Positions 44,401 through 53,282 of a stretch of 64,000 nucleotides of DNA are shown here, piece after piece. The notes beneath the pieces are model-generated. The model searched no databases and was not told the origin of the DNA. It was given only the letters and a program-made list of their open reading frames with translations. Source of the stretch: Streptomyces roseofulvus (GTDB taxonomy: Bacteria; Actinomycetota; Actinomycetes; Streptomycetales; Streptomycetaceae); the NCBI RefSeq assembly GCF_039534915.1, contig NZ_BAAAWE010000001.1:2232001-2296000 (forward strand), given 5' to 3'. Position numbers and translations under genes: made by a program. How positions within the stretch are numbered: the stretch's first letter is position 1; each line of letters begins with the position of its first letter.

Positions 44401-44599
44401 CCTCGACGTCGCCGACCGGATCGCGCTGCGCTGGGTCTCGACCTCCCCGGAGACGACGGAGGCGCTCCAGGCCCACGCGGACCTGATCGCGGACGAGGTC
44501 CTGTCCACGGACTACGCGGAGGGCGCCCCCTCCGACGGCTACGGCCCCGCCTTCACGGACGAGCCCCTCGCGCTCACCTTCCACCTCCGCAAGGCCTGA
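41456..44599 (+). CDS. ileS: Isoleucyl-tRNA synthetase (IleRS2-like, altered GXHH signature)
   Basis: The product is 1047 aa, the eukaryote-like IleRS of actinobacteria. The HIGH-type motif reads GAHH (residues 59-62, in NGMPGAHHIEARVFKD), i.e. the first and third positions of HXGH are swapped. The second signature is KMSKH (in GRKMSKHLGN). The CP1 editing domain is present (VWTTTPWTLVSNTAV and AFGEDDLK, with the editing Asp), and cysteine pairs appear in WCPRCGTG and ACPAEGC. ATG has a GGAGGAG site ten bases upstream that the T-box can hide. It charges tRNA-Ile in the cytoplasm and edits Val. IleRS2 enzymes are naturally less sensitive to mupirocin. Confidence 0.96.
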   Translation: MTTPQYRQVPAQVDLSALEHAVLDFWQENKVFAKTLEQSEGRPEWVFYEGPPTANGMPGAHHIEARVFKDVFPRFRTMRGYHVARKAGWDCHGLPVELAVEKELGFSGKKDIEEYGIAEFNAKCRESVTRHTDAFAELTTRMGYWVDLDDAYRTMDPSYIESVWWSLKQIFDKGLLVQDHRVAPWCPRCGTGLSDHELAQGYETVVDPSVFVRFPLTSGPLAGKAALLVWTTTPWTLVSNTAVAAHPEVTYVVATDGDERLVVAEPLLDKALGEGWVTTGESFTGKDMERWTYDRPFELVEFPSEAHYVVNADYVTTEDGTGLVHQSPAFGEDDLKVCRAYGLPVVNPVRPDGTFEEDLPLVGGVFFKKADEALTADLDARGLLYRHVPYEHSYPHCWRCHTALLYYAQPSWYIRTTAVKDRLLEENENTNWFPDSVKHGRFGDWLNNNIDWALSRNRYWGTPLPIWRCEEGHLTCVGSRAELTELTGTDQSALDPHRPYIDDVTFACPAEGCSLEAVRVPEVIDAWYDSGSMPFAQYGYPYQNKELFESRYPAQFISEAIDQTRGWFYTLMAVGTLVFDKSSYENVVCLGHILAEDGRKMSKHLGNILQPIPLMDQHGADAVRWFMAAGGSPWAARRVGHGTIQEVVRKTLLTYWNTVAFQALYARTSGWAPSAADPAPADRSVLDRWLLSELNTLVAEATEAMEAYDTQRTGKLLSAFVDDLSNWYVRRSRRRFWQGDKGALRTLHEVVETVTRLMAPLTPFITERVWQDLVVPVTPDAPESVHLSSWPEADAALIDGTLSEQMTLVRRLVELGRATRAESGVKTRQPLSRALVAANGFAALSPELQAQITEELNVSSLASLSDVGGSLVDTTAKANFRALGKRFGKGVQDVAKAVAAADAAALALALRDGEAPLEVNGETITVTPEEIIITETPREGWSVASDAGATVALDLEITPELRRAGLARDAIRLIQEARKNSGLDVADRIALRWVSTSPETTEALQAHADLIADEVLSTDYAEGAPSDGYGPAFTDEPLALTFHLRKA

Positions 44600-44608
44600 C
44601 CCGCACGC

Positions 44609-44646
44609 GAAGGGCCCCGCACTCCCTGGGGAGTGCGGGGCCCTTC
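44609..44646. terminator. Perfect 17-bp hairpin after ileS
   Basis: Arms 44609-44625 and 44630-44646 match perfectly around a CTGG loop. The outer bases are GAA and TTC. It begins 10 bases after the ileS stop and is the main ileS terminator. Confidence 0.9.
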
Positions 44647-44682
44647 CGCATGCCGCGGGCCGTGCGCCCGGCCCGGACACGG

Positions 44683-44727
44683 CGAAGGGCCAGGGGCTGG
44701 AGCGTGGCTCCAGGTCCTGGCCCTTCG
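44683..44727. terminator. Hairpin after divIVA (minus strand)
   Basis: CGAAGGGCCAGG (44683-44694) pairs with CCTGGCCCTTCG (44716-44727), and an inner CTGGAG/CTCCAG stem (44697-44702/44708-44713) extends it around a 5-base loop. It lies 43 bases downstream of the divIVA stop, so the ileS and divIVA transcripts each have their own terminator in a 170-base gap. Confidence 0.85.
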
Positions 44728-44769
44728 GCTGCCGACGGCTACGTGCTCAGCGCACGCCCAGACGCGGCC

Positions 44770-45837
44770 TCAGTTGTCGTCCTCGTCGATCAGGAAGCCC
44801 CGCATCGGCGCCGGCGCCTGCTGCATCGGCTGCGGCGCCTGCGGCCGCACCGGTGCCATCGGCTGGGTCATCGCCGGGGACATCTGCTGCTGGCCGCCGT
44901 AGGACGGGGCACCGCCCATGGACGGGCCGCCGCCCATCGGACCGTTGCCACCGTAGGACGGCGCACCGGCACCGGCGGACGCCATGGACGGGGCCGGCGG
45001 CAGCGAGGCCGTGGCCGGGGTCCGCGGCGGGGCCAGCGAGTCGTCCGCCTGGGTCTCCAGCTGACGCAGCTGCGACTCCAGGTAGGACTTCAGACGGGTC
45101 CGGTACTCGCGCTCGAAGCCGCGCAGGTCCTCGACCTTGCGCTCCAGCGTGGCGCGGGCGGACTCCAGGGAGCCCATCGCGACGCGGTGCTTCTCCTGCG
45201 CGTCCCGCTCAAGAGCGTCCGCCTTGGCGCGGGCGTCCCGCTCCAGGCCCTCGGCGCGGGAGCGCGCCTCGCCGACGATCTTGTTCGCCTCGGAGCGGGC
45301 CTCGGCGATCGCCTGGTCGGCGGTCTGCTGGGCCAGCGAGAGCACACGCGCGGCGCTGTCGCCGCCGGGCTGCTGCGGAGGCTGCGGCTGCATCTGCTGC
45401 TGCGGGTGACCCATGGGGCCGCCCTGCATCGGGCCGGGACCCATCGGACCGCCCTGCATCGGGCCGGGACCCATGGGTCCGCCCTGCATGGGGCCGGCGG
45501 GAAGCTGAGGAGCGCCGGAAGGCAGCTGCGGCGGGCCCATCTGCGGCGGCTGCTGCTGGACCGGCGGACCGGATATGGCAGCGGGCACGGGGGCGCCGGG
45601 ACCGACGGGACGGTCCTGCGGCTCCGGCGGCTTGCGCATGGCCTGCTGCTGGTTCTGCGCGGCGGCGCGCGTCGCGGCGGCCAGCTTGGCGCGCAGGTCC
45701 TCGTTCTCGCGGAGCAGGCGGGTCAGCTCGGCCTCGACCTCGTCGAGAAAGGCATCGACCTCGTCCTCGTCATAGCCTTCTCGAAGGCGGACGGTCGTGA
45801 ACTGCTTGTTCCGCACGTCCTCGGGGGTCAGCGGCAT
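44770..45837 (-). CDS. divIVA: DivIVA, polar growth coiled-coil scaffold
   Basis: The product is 355 aa. The N-terminal membrane-binding domain is [20 protein letters not shown] with [20 protein letters not shown] after it. A first coiled coil, a low-complexity Pro/Gln/Met/Gly linker (about 68-155) with a tandem [10 protein letters not shown] repeat, a long second coiled coil (about 165-260) and a Pro-rich tail ending GFLIDEDDN follow. In Streptomyces DivIVA is essential and directs wall growth at hyphal tips. It is the last gene of the minus-strand cluster, behind sepG and sepF. Confidence 0.96.
   Translation of the reverse strand: MPLTPEDVRNKQFTTVRLREGYDEDEVDAFLDEVEAELTRLLRENEDLRAKLAAATRAAAQNQQQAMRKPPEPQDRPVGPGAPVPAAISGPPVQQQPPQMGPPQLPSGAPQLPAGPMQGGPMGPGPMQGGPMGPGPMQGGPMGHPQQQMQPQPPQQPGGDSAARVLSLAQQTADQAIAEARSEANKIVGEARSRAEGLERDARAKADALERDAQEKHRVAMGSLESARATLERKVEDLRGFEREYRTRLKSYLESQLRQLETQADDSLAPPRTPATASLPPAPSMASAGAGAPSYGGNGPMGGGPSMGGAPSYGGQQQMSPAMTQPMAPVRPQAPQPMQQAPAPMRGFLIDEDDN
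45421..45495 (-). repeat. Tandem 30-bp repeat in divIVA linker
   Basis: A 30-base unit is present 2.5 times (45421-45450, 45451-45480, then a partial copy) and encodes [10 protein letters not shown]. It is in the disordered linker, where length changes are tolerated. Confidence 0.85.
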
Positions 45838-45892
45838 CTCTTCTTCACCTCTACGTAGTCGTCGGCAGTCGGCAGGACCGTATCGTCCACAC

Positions 45893-46183
45893 TCACCTCG
45901 CGAGGGAGTTCACGACGGAGATGAGGATGTAGACGATGATCATCAGAACGAAGAAGGACAGGTCGAGTGCCACGCCCCCGAGACGAAGCGGCGGGATGAG
46001 CCGCCGCAGAAGCTTGAGCGGTGGATCGGTGACAGTGTAGGTGGCCTCCAGAACGACCACCATCGCCTTGCCGGGTTCCCATGAACGGGCGAACTGGAAG
46101 ACGTAGTCCATGACCAGCCGGAAGATCAGGAAGACGAGGAAGCACATCAGCGCGATGTAGACCACCTGCAGTGCGACACCCAT
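45893..46183 (-). CDS. sepG: YggT/YlmG family membrane protein (SepG)
   Basis: The product is 96 aa with two hydrophobic helices (about 3-25 and 70-92) and the family core [19 protein letters not shown] between them. In Streptomyces this YlmG protein (SepG) helps localise the sporulation protein SsgB to future septum sites and affects spore nucleoid shape. The ATG start is followed by the normal [13 protein letters not shown]. It is between sepF and divIVA, 80 bases after sepF, matching the conserved sepF-ylmG-divIVA order. Confidence 0.92.
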   Translation of the reverse strand: MGVALQVVYIALMCFLVFLIFRLVMDYVFQFARSWEPGKAMVVVLEATYTVTDPPLKLLRRLIPPLRLGGVALDLSFFVLMIIVYILISVVNSLAR

Positions 46184-46263
46184 CCCGCGGTTCCCTCTCC
46201 CCTGGCTCTCGTGCTCTCAGCTTGCTCCGGCCGCTTCCGCGACCGGTCCGTCCGGTTTCGTTC

Positions 46264-46884
46264 TCAGCTCTGGTTGAAGAATCCGCCCTCTGCGATCCGG
46301 GCCTTGTCCTCCGCCGTGACATCGACGTTAGCAGGCGACAACAGGAACACCTTCTGCGTCACGCGCTCAATGCTGCCATGGAGCCCGAAGACGAGTCCGG
46401 CGGCAAAGTCGACAAGTCGCTTCGCGTCCGTGTCGTCCATCTCCGTGAGGTTCATGATCACCGGGGTGCCCTCGCGGAAGTGTTCCCCGATGGTACGGGC
46501 TTCGTTGTAGGTCCGGGGGTGCAGCGTGGTGATGCGGTAGGGCTCCCGCTCGGACACGACCTTGGGCATGATCACCGGTGCGTTCTTCTCCAGGCTCGGG
46601 CGTTCGGGTGTGATGGATGCCACGGGGGCAATTCGGGCCGGACGACCGCTTTCGGCGAGTACCGGGGCAGAGTGGGCGACCGGCTCCCGGGGCGCGGGGG
46701 GCTGGACCACGCGCACCGGTTCCTCGCGCTCGATCTGGCGCGGCGGAGTGTGACGCCGCTCCCGCTCGGGCTCCGGCTCCAGCTCGGGCTCGAAGTCGTC
46801 GTCGGGGTCGAAGCCCCGCCCGTCGTACCCATCGTCCTCCACGAGACCGAGGTAGACCGCCATCTTGCGCATCGCGCCGGCCAT
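46264..46884 (-). CDS. sepF: SepF, Z-ring membrane anchor
   Basis: The product is 206 aa. It starts [20 protein letters not shown], an amphipathic membrane-binding helix, then an acidic/Arg linker (about 20-110) and the SepF core (about 115-200) with [20 protein letters not shown] and [20 protein letters not shown], ending with the FtsZ-binding [10 protein letters not shown]. SepF ties FtsZ to the membrane, which matters here because actinobacteria have no FtsA. ATG has GGAGGA 8 bases upstream. It lies between yggS and sepG. Confidence 0.95.
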   Translation of the reverse strand: MAGAMRKMAVYLGLVEDDGYDGRGFDPDDDFEPELEPEPERERRHTPPRQIEREEPVRVVQPPAPREPVAHSAPVLAESGRPARIAPVASITPERPSLEKNAPVIMPKVVSEREPYRITTLHPRTYNEARTIGEHFREGTPVIMNLTEMDDTDAKRLVDFAAGLVFGLHGSIERVTQKVFLLSPANVDVTAEDKARIAEGGFFNQS

Positions 46885-47006
46885 GCTCCGATTCCTCCGC
46901 TCTGTGGTGGATCGGCCTCGTCACCAAGTGCCCGCGATCCACGGGGTCACCCCGCCGTTCGCGGAATGACCATATTTTCTGCTGTGGTCCGACCTGCTTC
47001 GCGACG

Positions 47007-47726
47007 TTACCCGAGCTTCGGGCGGACTCCGAGTACCGCCGTACCGACGCGTACGTGTGTCGCCCCGGCAGCGATGGCGTCCTCGAGGTCCGCGCTCATG
47101 CCCGCTGAGACCATGTTCGCAGCCGGACGGGTCGCGCGCAGGGCAGTCGACAAATCCATCAGCCGGTCGAAGGCGGCGCGTTGCCTGCCCGCGTACGCGC
47201 CGACGAGCGGGGCGACGGTCATCAGGCCGCCGAGCCGCAGTCCGGGCGCCGCGTCGACGGCGGACGCCAACTCCTCGATCCCGTCCGGCGACACGCCGCC
47301 GCGGTCGCCGCGCCCGCCGGCCTCGGCGTCGAGGGCGACCTGGATCAGACAGCCGAGCTCGCGTCCGGCCCTCTCCGCGGCCGCCGAGAGGGAGGAGACC
47401 AGCTTGAGCCGGTCGACGGACTGCACCACATCGGCATAACCCACCACGGATCTGACCTTGTTGGTCTGCAACTGACCGACGAAGTGCCAGGTGAGATCGA
47501 GGTCGGCGCAGGCGGCCGCCTTGGGGGCGGCGTCCTGGTCGCGGTTCTCCGCGACGTTCCGGACCCCGAGTCCGTGCAGGATCCGCACGTCGCTCGCCGG
47601 GTAGGTCTTGGTGACCACGATGAGGGTCACCTCCTCGCGGGGGCGGCCGGCGGCGGCGCACGCGGCGGCGATCCGCTCCTCCACCCGCGCGAGATTCTCC
47701 GCGAGTTCGGTCTTACGGTCCGTCAT
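47007..47726 (-). CDS. YggS-type PLP homeostasis protein
   Basis: The product is 239 aa, a single-domain alanine-racemase-like TIM barrel. The PLP lysine is in LIVVTKTYPASDV, and the phosphate-binding end is in SAGMSADLEDAIAAGATHVRVGTA, shown here as its SAGMSADLEDAI core. These proteins bind PLP and balance the vitamin B6 and amino-acid pools; they are not racemases. ATG at MTDRKTELAENLARVEE is the start. It follows pgeF by 5 bases in the ftsZ-pgeF-yggS-sepF order seen in most actinobacteria. Confidence 0.93.
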   Translation of the reverse strand: MTDRKTELAENLARVEERIAAACAAAGRPREEVTLIVVTKTYPASDVRILHGLGVRNVAENRDQDAAPKAAACADLDLTWHFVGQLQTNKVRSVVGYADVVQSVDRLKLVSSLSAAAERAGRELGCLIQVALDAEAGGRGDRGGVSPDGIEELASAVDAAPGLRLGGLMTVAPLVGAYAGRQRAAFDRLMDLSTALRATRPAANMVSAGMSADLEDAIAAGATHVRVGTAVLGVRPKLG

Positions 47727-47731
47727 GCCTC

Positions 47732-48466
47732 TTACCTGCCCAACCAGACATATCCCGCGAGTCGCCCCGTGGTGCGATCGCGTCGGTACGAGTAGTGGTC
47801 CGCGGACTCCAGGGTGCAGACCCCGGCGTCCTCCACGTCGGTGACCCCGAGCCGGGCCAGCTGGGCGCGGACCCCGGCGGCGACGTCGACGGCGGGGGTG
47901 CCCCAGGAGGTCTCGGCGTACGCGGCGGGTTCGACGGCGGCGACCTCGGCGCGCATCGCCTCGGGGACCTCGTAGCAGCGGCCGCAGACGGCGGGTCCGG
48001 TGCGGGCGGCGATCCGGCCGGGCTCGGCGCCCAGCCCGGTCATCGCGGCGACGGCGGCGGGGACGACCCCGGCGATCATGCCGGGCCGCCCGGCGTGGGC
48101 GGCGGCGACGACCCCGGCGACCGGGTCGGCGAGGAGGACGGGGACGCAGTCCGCGGTGAGGACGGCGAGGCCGAGTCCGCGGCGGGTGGTGACGATCGCG
48201 TCGACGGCGGGGACGGACTCGCCGCCCTCCCAGGGTCCGTCGACCACGGCGACGCCGGCGCCGTGGACCTGGTTCATCCAGACGACGAGCGACGGGTCGA
48301 GCCCCAGCTCCCCGGCGGCGCGGGCCCGGTTGGCCCGGACGGCCGCCGGGTCGTCGCCGACGGCGCCGCCGAGGTTGAGCTCCTCGTACGGAACGGCGCT
48401 CACCCCGCCCCACCTGTCGGTGAAGGCGAAGTGCGCGCCGTTCGTGGTGAAGCGGTGCCCTATCAC
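47732..48466 (-). CDS. pgeF: Peptidoglycan editing factor PgeF (YfiH/laccase-like domain)
   Basis: The product is 244 aa. The metal-binding pocket is visible as [23 protein letters not shown] and [13 protein letters not shown], giving the conserved Cys and His. Family members act as purine-nucleoside-phosphorylase-like or amidase enzymes that clear L-Ser-containing muropeptide errors. The GTG start overlaps the ftsZ stop (GTGA). It is the gene after ftsZ, as in other actinobacteria. Confidence 0.93.
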   Translation of the reverse strand: MIGHRFTTNGAHFAFTDRWGGVSAVPYEELNLGGAVGDDPAAVRANRARAAGELGLDPSLVVWMNQVHGAGVAVVDGPWEGGESVPAVDAIVTTRRGLGLAVLTADCVPVLLADPVAGVVAAAHAGRPGMIAGVVPAAVAAMTGLGAEPGRIAARTGPAVCGRCYEVPEAMRAEVAAVEPAAYAETSWGTPAVDVAAGVRAQLARLGVTDVEDAGVCTLESADHYSYRRDRTTGRLAGYVWLGR

Positions 48467-49677
48467 TTCAGGAAGTCCGGCACGTCCAGCTCCTCGGCGG
48501 GGCTGTCCGTGTACGGGCGGGCCGGCGGGACCACCGGCGGGACGGGCGGCAGCGGGGTCTCGCCGACGGCCGGGGCCGGCTCGGCCGGAGCCGCGGCGGG
48601 CTCCTCGCGGGGGGTCACCGTGCCGAGGCCGCCGAGCGGGCGGGGGGTCTCGGTGACGCGGGGGGCCGGGGCCGGCTCCTCGCGCTTGGCGGAGACCGAT
48701 CCGATGATGTTGTCGCGGCGGGCCGGCGGCTGGCCGCCGTCGAAGCCGGCCGCGATGACGGTGACCCGGACCTCGTCGCCGAGGGCGTCGTCGATGACGG
48801 CGCCGAAGATGATGTTGGCCTCCGGGTGCGCGGCCTCGCTGACCAGCTGGGCGGCTTCGTTGATCTCGAAGAGACCGAGGTCGCTGCCGCCGGAGATGGA
48901 GAGCAGGACACCGCGGGCGCCGTCGATGGACGCCTCCAGGAGCGGCGAGGAGATCGCCATCTCCGCGGCGGCCACCGCGCGGTCGTCGCCGCGGGCGGAA
49001 CCGATGCCCATGAGGGCGGAACCCGCCTCGGACATGACCGACTTGACGTCGGCGAAGTCGAGGTTGATCAGACCCGGCGTGGTGATGAGGTCGGTGATGC
49101 CCTGGACGCCGCTGAGCAGGACCTGGTCGGCCGACTTGAAGGCGTCGAGGACCGAGACCTGGCGGTCCGAGATGGACAGCAGGCGGTCGTTCGGGATGAC
49201 GATGAGGGTGTCGACCTCTTCGCGGAGCTCGGCGATGCCGTCCTCCGCCTGGTTGGCGCGCCGGCGGCCCTCGAAGGTGAACGGGCGGGTGACCACGCCG
49301 ATCGTCAGGGCGCCGAGCGAGCGCGCGATGTTGGCGACGACGGGCGCGCCGCCGGTGCCGGTGCCGCCGCCCTCGCCGGCGGTGACGAAGACCATGTCGG
49401 CCCCCTTGAGGACCTCCTCGATCTCCTCGCGGTGGTCCTCGGCGGCCTTGCGGCCGACGGCGGGGTTGGCCCCGGCCCCGAGGCCGCGGGTGAGTTCACG
49501 GCCGACGTCGAGCTTGACGTCGGCGTCGCTCATCAACAGCGCCTGTGCGTCGGTGTTGATGGCGATGAACTCGACGCCCTTGAGACCGACCTCGATCATT
49601 CGGTTGATGGCATTGACACCACCGCCGCCGACACCGATGACCTTGATGACTGCGAGGTAGTTCTGCGGTGCTGCCAC
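48463..49677 (-). CDS. ftsZ: Cell division protein FtsZ
   Basis: The product is 404 aa, a tubulin-like GTPase that forms the Z-ring and, in aerial hyphae, the ladder of sporulation septa. The GTP-binding loop is [18 protein letters not shown], the T3 and T7 loops include NTDAQALL and [15 protein letters not shown], and the C-terminal linker is Pro/Ala-rich with a final DVPDFLK that binds partners such as SepF. GTG at [15 protein letters not shown] is the start, because codons upstream are not FtsZ-like. The 278-base spacer upstream suggests a dedicated promoter region. Confidence 0.97.
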   Translation of the reverse strand: MAAPQNYLAVIKVIGVGGGGVNAINRMIEVGLKGVEFIAINTDAQALLMSDADVKLDVGRELTRGLGAGANPAVGRKAAEDHREEIEEVLKGADMVFVTAGEGGGTGTGGAPVVANIARSLGALTIGVVTRPFTFEGRRRANQAEDGIAELREEVDTLIVIPNDRLLSISDRQVSVLDAFKSADQVLLSGVQGITDLITTPGLINLDFADVKSVMSEAGSALMGIGSARGDDRAVAAAEMAISSPLLEASIDGARGVLLSISGGSDLGLFEINEAAQLVSEAAHPEANIIFGAVIDDALGDEVRVTVIAAGFDGGQPPARRDNIIGSVSAKREEPAPAPRVTETPRPLGGLGTVTPREEPAAAPAEPAPAVGETPLPPVPPVVPPARPYTDSPAEELDVPDFLK

Positions 49678-49955
49678 GTCGAAGGCCTCTCGCCTCGAGT
49701 TACGTGTCGTCATTGCGCGGTGGTTGGCGCGCCGCGACGACGGATGCCGATGGGGTGGTCCGTGCGCCGACCCCAACCCTAACGTTGAAGTTTAGGGTTA
49801 CTGGTGTCGCTGTTCGCTGGACTCTTCCGAACAGGACACTAAGTCGACAAGCGGCGCGCGTTCAACGAACACGCCGAACCTCCCGTTTTTCTTTTCACCC
49901 TATGTGATCACCCGTAGCGCTGGCCAACCAGGGTGCTGGCCAGCGCCGATGCGCG
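49678..49955 (-). promoter_or_regulatory. ftsZ upstream region with GACAC motifs and an 8-bp inverted repeat
   Basis: This 278-base spacer has GACAC at 49835-49839 and its complement GTGTC at 49804-49808, the pentamer bound by WhiA/WhiB at sporulation-septation promoters in Streptomyces. AACCCTAA (49775-49782) and TTAGGGTT (49792-49799) form a perfect 8-bp inverted repeat in what should be the 5' leader. GTGATCAC is a self-complementary octamer at 49904-49911. Several ftsZ promoters are known in S. coelicolor; I cannot place each -10 here. Confidence 0.55.
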
Positions 49956-50759
49956 TCAACTCCCCGACGAGGCGGGCGCGCTGGGGGCACTTACGTCGAA
50001 GTGCCCCGCTTTGGGGGTCGCCTTCATGAGGGCGGTGAGCACTCGGGCCTTGGCGGGCCCGTGTTCGGCACTGCCCCAGAAGACGGTGCGATCCCGGGTC
50101 AGCTCCAGAGTGACGGAATCGTACGAGGAGAGGCGTACGACACGAGTGTCCTTCGCGATCGCGTCCGGGAGTTCACTCCGAACGCGCACCGCCTCGGCCA
50201 GCAGGCGGTCCGCGTCGAAGCGCCGCAGGCTGGGCGAAGCGGCCGCGTCGAGGACGAGCCGGGGCACGCCGCGGGGCGGAGTGGTGACGGTCGCGAACGG
50301 CACGGCCGCGGAGTCCACTTCGGTGAATGATCCGCGCTTCTCCAGAAGGAGCACCGGTTTCCGTTCGGTCACTTTCAGTCCGATTCCGTGCGGCCAGGAC
50401 CGGAATACGTCGACCGAGCCGATCCGGGGCAGTTTCTCCCTGAGTTGCGCCTCGATGGCCTCGGTGTCGACGGTGACCAGCGGCGCGCCGACCGGGACGG
50501 CGGCGACGGCCTCGACCTGGGCCGGGGTCAGCACCTCCGTGCCCGAAGTCTTCACACGTTCCACACGGAACCAGGTCGATCCGTAGAGGGCCCAGACCGT
50601 GCCGCCGGCGAGCAGGAGCACGCCGACGGCGATCAGGGCGAGCCGCAGTCCGGTCGGGCGGAAGCGGCCGCGCGCGCCCTCCGGCCGGGGCTGCCGGTCC
50701 GACGGTGCTGGTCGCTTCCCGGTGCCGCTCTGCTCCGCGGTCGTCGGTCCGGCTGCCAC
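49956..50759 (-). CDS. ftsQ: Cell division protein FtsQ
   Basis: The product is 267 aa: a cytoplasmic Pro/Arg-rich start of about 40 residues, one membrane helix (about 41-62), a POTRA domain with VERVKTSGTEVLTPAQVEAV and an FtsQ-type beta domain. FtsQ links FtsL/DivIC to the septal wall-synthesis complex. The GTG start (VAAGPTTAEQSG) has a GAGGG-type site upstream. It directly follows murG, 26 bases on, without the murC that lies between them in many other bacteria. Confidence 0.9.
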   Translation of the reverse strand: MAAGPTTAEQSGTGKRPAPSDRQPRPEGARGRFRPTGLRLALIAVGVLLLAGGTVWALYGSTWFRVERVKTSGTEVLTPAQVEAVAAVPVGAPLVTVDTEAIEAQLREKLPRIGSVDVFRSWPHGIGLKVTERKPVLLLEKRGSFTEVDSAAVPFATVTTPPRGVPRLVLDAAASPSLRRFDADRLLAEAVRVRSELPDAIAKDTRVVRLSSYDSVTLELTRDRTVFWGSAEHGPAKARVLTALMKATPKAGHFDVSAPSAPASSGS

Positions 50760-50785
50760 GCGCGCCCTCTTCCCTCGGTCCTCCG

Positions 50786-51880
50786 CTACGCCTGCCGGCG
50801 GGCGGCGATCGCCTCGTACACCATGCCGACGAGCAGGTCGTCGGCGTCCCGGCGGCCGAACTCGGAGGCGGCGCGGGACATCTCGTACAGCCGGTGCGGA
50901 TCGGCGAGCACGGGCAGGACGTTGGCCTGCACCCACTGCGGCGACAGCTCCGCGTCGTCGACGAGGAGTCCGCCGCCGGCCTTGACCACCGGCTGCGCGT
51001 TGAGCCGCTGTTCGCCGTTGCCGATGGGCAGCGGGACGTAGGCGGCGGGCAGTCCGACGGCGGAGAGCTCGGCGACGGTCATGGCGCCGGCGCGGCAGAG
51101 CATCATGTCGGCCGCGGCGTACGCGAGATCCATCCGGTCCACGTACGGTACCGGCACGTACGGCGGCATCCCGGGCATGTTGTCGACCCGCGGCAGTTCG
51201 TTCTTCGGGCCGACCGCGTGCAGGATCTGGATGCCGGAGCGCTGGAGCACCGGGGCGACCTGCTGCACGACCTCGTTGAGCCGGCGCGCGCCCTGGGAGC
51301 CGCCGGAGACCAGGAGCGTGGGCAGGTTGGGGTCGAGGCCGAAGGCGGCGCGCGCCTCGGGCCGGACCCGGGCCCGGTCGAGGGTGGCGATGGTGTGCCG
51401 CAGCGGGATGCCGATGTAACGGGCGTTGCGCAGCTTGGAGTCCGGGGTGGCGACGGCGACCCCGGCCGCGTACCGGGAGCCGATCTTGTTGGCCAGTCCG
51501 GGCCGGGCGTTGGCCTCGTGGACCACGATCGGCACGCCGAGGCGCTTGGCGGCGAGGTAGCCGGGCAGCGCCACGTAACCGCCGAAGCCGACCACGCAGT
51601 CCGCCTTGGTCCGCTCCAGGACCTGCTCGGCGGCCTTGATGGTGCCGCGCAGGCGTCCGGGGACGGTGATCAGCTCGGGGGTGGGCTTGCGGGGCAGCGG
51701 TACGGCGGGGATGAGCGCCAACTCGTAGCCCCGCTCGGGGACGAGCCGGGTCTCCAGGCCCTTCTCCGTGCCCAGCGCCGTGATGCCCACGCTCGGGTCC
51801 TGCCTGCGCAGGGCGTCCGCGAGGGCGAGCGCCGGCTCGATGTGACCGGCGGTCCCCCCGCCGGCGAGTACGACATGCAC
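50786..51880 (-). CDS. murG: UDP-GlcNAc:lipid I N-acetylglucosaminyltransferase
   Basis: The product is 364 aa, a GT28 enzyme that converts lipid I to lipid II on the inner face of the membrane. Visible are the phosphate-binding [42 protein letters not shown] and the UDP-GlcNAc site [15 protein letters not shown] and [15 protein letters not shown]. The start is GTG, with ATG two codons in also possible. It is 6 bases after ftsW, so the flippase-polymerase and the last precursor enzyme are coupled. Confidence 0.97.
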   Translation of the reverse strand: MHVVLAGGGTAGHIEPALALADALRRQDPSVGITALGTEKGLETRLVPERGYELALIPAVPLPRKPTPELITVPGRLRGTIKAAEQVLERTKADCVVGFGGYVALPGYLAAKRLGVPIVVHEANARPGLANKIGSRYAAGVAVATPDSKLRNARYIGIPLRHTIATLDRARVRPEARAAFGLDPNLPTLLVSGGSQGARRLNEVVQQVAPVLQRSGIQILHAVGPKNELPRVDNMPGMPPYVPVPYVDRMDLAYAAADMMLCRAGAMTVAELSAVGLPAAYVPLPIGNGEQRLNAQPVVKAGGGLLVDDAELSPQWVQANVLPVLADPHRLYEMSRAASEFGRRDADDLLVGMVYEAIAARRQA

Positions 51881-51886
51881 CGAAAT

Positions 51887-53227
51887 TCACCGCTCTCCGG
51901 ACGGGCGCTTCTTGACGCGCCGTCGCATCGACTTCCATCTCACCCCGGCCCGCTTGCCCCAGCCGGGGCGGCGCATGGCCAGGGCCGCTTTCGCGGCGGG
52001 TTCCTGTCGCGCGAAGGCGATCAGGAGCCCGACGGCGAACATGGTCGGCAGCAGGGCCGACCCCCCGTACGAGAACAGCGGGAGCGGGACGCCGGCGATC
52101 GGCAGCAGGCCGAGCACCGCACCGATGTTGATCACGGCCTGGGCCGTGATCCAGGTGGTCACGCCTCCCGCGGCGAATCGAACGAAGGGGTCCTCCGTGC
52201 GTCCGGCCACGCGGATACCCGCATAGCCTAGGGCCGCGAACAGGGCGACGACCGACAGCGTCCCCGCGAGGCCCAGTTCCTCACCGGTGACCGCGAAGAT
52301 GAAGTCGGTGTGCGCTTCGGGCAGTTGGCCCCATTTTTCCACACTCGCACCGAGTCCGGAACCGAACCATCCGCCCGACGCCAGAGCATAGATTCCGTGC
52401 GCGGCCTGGAGGCACGGGGCCCCCTCGCCGCCCGGATCGGTGGCGCCGATGCACTGGAAGCGCCGCATCCGGTTGGCGTTGGTCTTGATCAGCAGCACGC
52501 CGATCGTGGTGGCCACCACCAGCACCCCGACGAAGAGGCGGGTGGGGGCGCCGGCCGTCCAGAGCAGGCCGAAGAGGATCGCGGTGAGGATGATCGCGGT
52601 GCCCATGTCGCCGCCGAGCATGATCAGCCCGAGCAGCATGAAGGCCCCCGGCACCAGCGGCACGAGCATGTGCTTCCACTGGGCGAGCAGCTTCGTGTCC
52701 TGCTTGCGGGCGAGCAGGTCGGCGCCCCACAGGATCAGGCCCAGCTTGCCGAACTCGCTGGGCTGGAGCATGAACGGGCCGCCCAGCGAGATCCAGTTCT
52801 GGTTGCCGCCGACGGAATGCCCTATCCCCGGGATCTGCACGAGCACCATGAGGAAGACCGCGCCGACCAGGATCGGGTAGGCGAGCGCCCGGTGCAGCTT
52901 CACCGGCATCCGGGAGGCGACGAGGAGCAGTCCGGTGCCCAGGAGGGCGGCGAAGAACTGCTTCCGGAAGAAGTAGGACGGCACCAGCTCGTAGCGGAGT
53001 GCCGTGATCATCGAGGCCGAGTAGACCATCACCAGGCCGAGCGTGGTGATGAGCAGTCCCGCGCCGATGATCACGTAATACGCCGTGAGCGGCCGGTCCC
53101 AGGCCCGCTGCGCCCGCGTGTAGAGCCCGCGTACGCCTCCGCCGCGCGCCCCCCTCGGGGTCGCTGGGACCCGCCCTCCGCCCGGTCGGGCGGAGGGCCG
53201 GCGCGTCCCGGCGATCTTGCTCGGCAT
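51887..53227 (-). CDS. ftsW: SEDS-family peptidoglycan polymerase FtsW
   Basis: The product is 446 aa with a basic N-terminal tail, about ten membrane helices and a basic C-terminal tail. SEDS features are visible in VYSASMITALRYELVPSYFF, the segment GDMGTAIILTAILFGLLW, EDFIFAVTGEELG-like AHTDFIFAVTGEELGLAGT and GGSALLPTMFAVGLLIA near the end. FtsW polymerises septal glycan with FtsI. ATG start. It is 55 bases from murD and 6 from murG in the dcw operon. Confidence 0.96.
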   Translation of the reverse strand: MPSKIAGTRRPSARPGGGRVPATPRGARGGGVRGLYTRAQRAWDRPLTAYYVIIGAGLLITTLGLVMVYSASMITALRYELVPSYFFRKQFFAALLGTGLLLVASRMPVKLHRALAYPILVGAVFLMVLVQIPGIGHSVGGNQNWISLGGPFMLQPSEFGKLGLILWGADLLARKQDTKLLAQWKHMLVPLVPGAFMLLGLIMLGGDMGTAIILTAILFGLLWTAGAPTRLFVGVLVVATTIGVLLIKTNANRMRRFQCIGATDPGGEGAPCLQAAHGIYALASGGWFGSGLGASVEKWGQLPEAHTDFIFAVTGEELGLAGTLSVVALFAALGYAGIRVAGRTEDPFVRFAAGGVTTWITAQAVINIGAVLGLLPIAGVPLPLFSYGGSALLPTMFAVGLLIAFARQEPAAKAALAMRRPGWGKRAGVRWKSMRRRVKKRPSGER

Positions 53228-53282
53228 GGTTCGCTGCCCCCTCCGGTCAGGCCCGGTAGGCCGGACCCTCGCAGTGGTCGGG

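Noticed and set aside
40364..44680. A 1438-codon minus-strand frame opposite ileS
   Set aside because: It is antisense to the clear ileS gene, with no plausible start signal or domain, and it overlaps the terminator hairpin.
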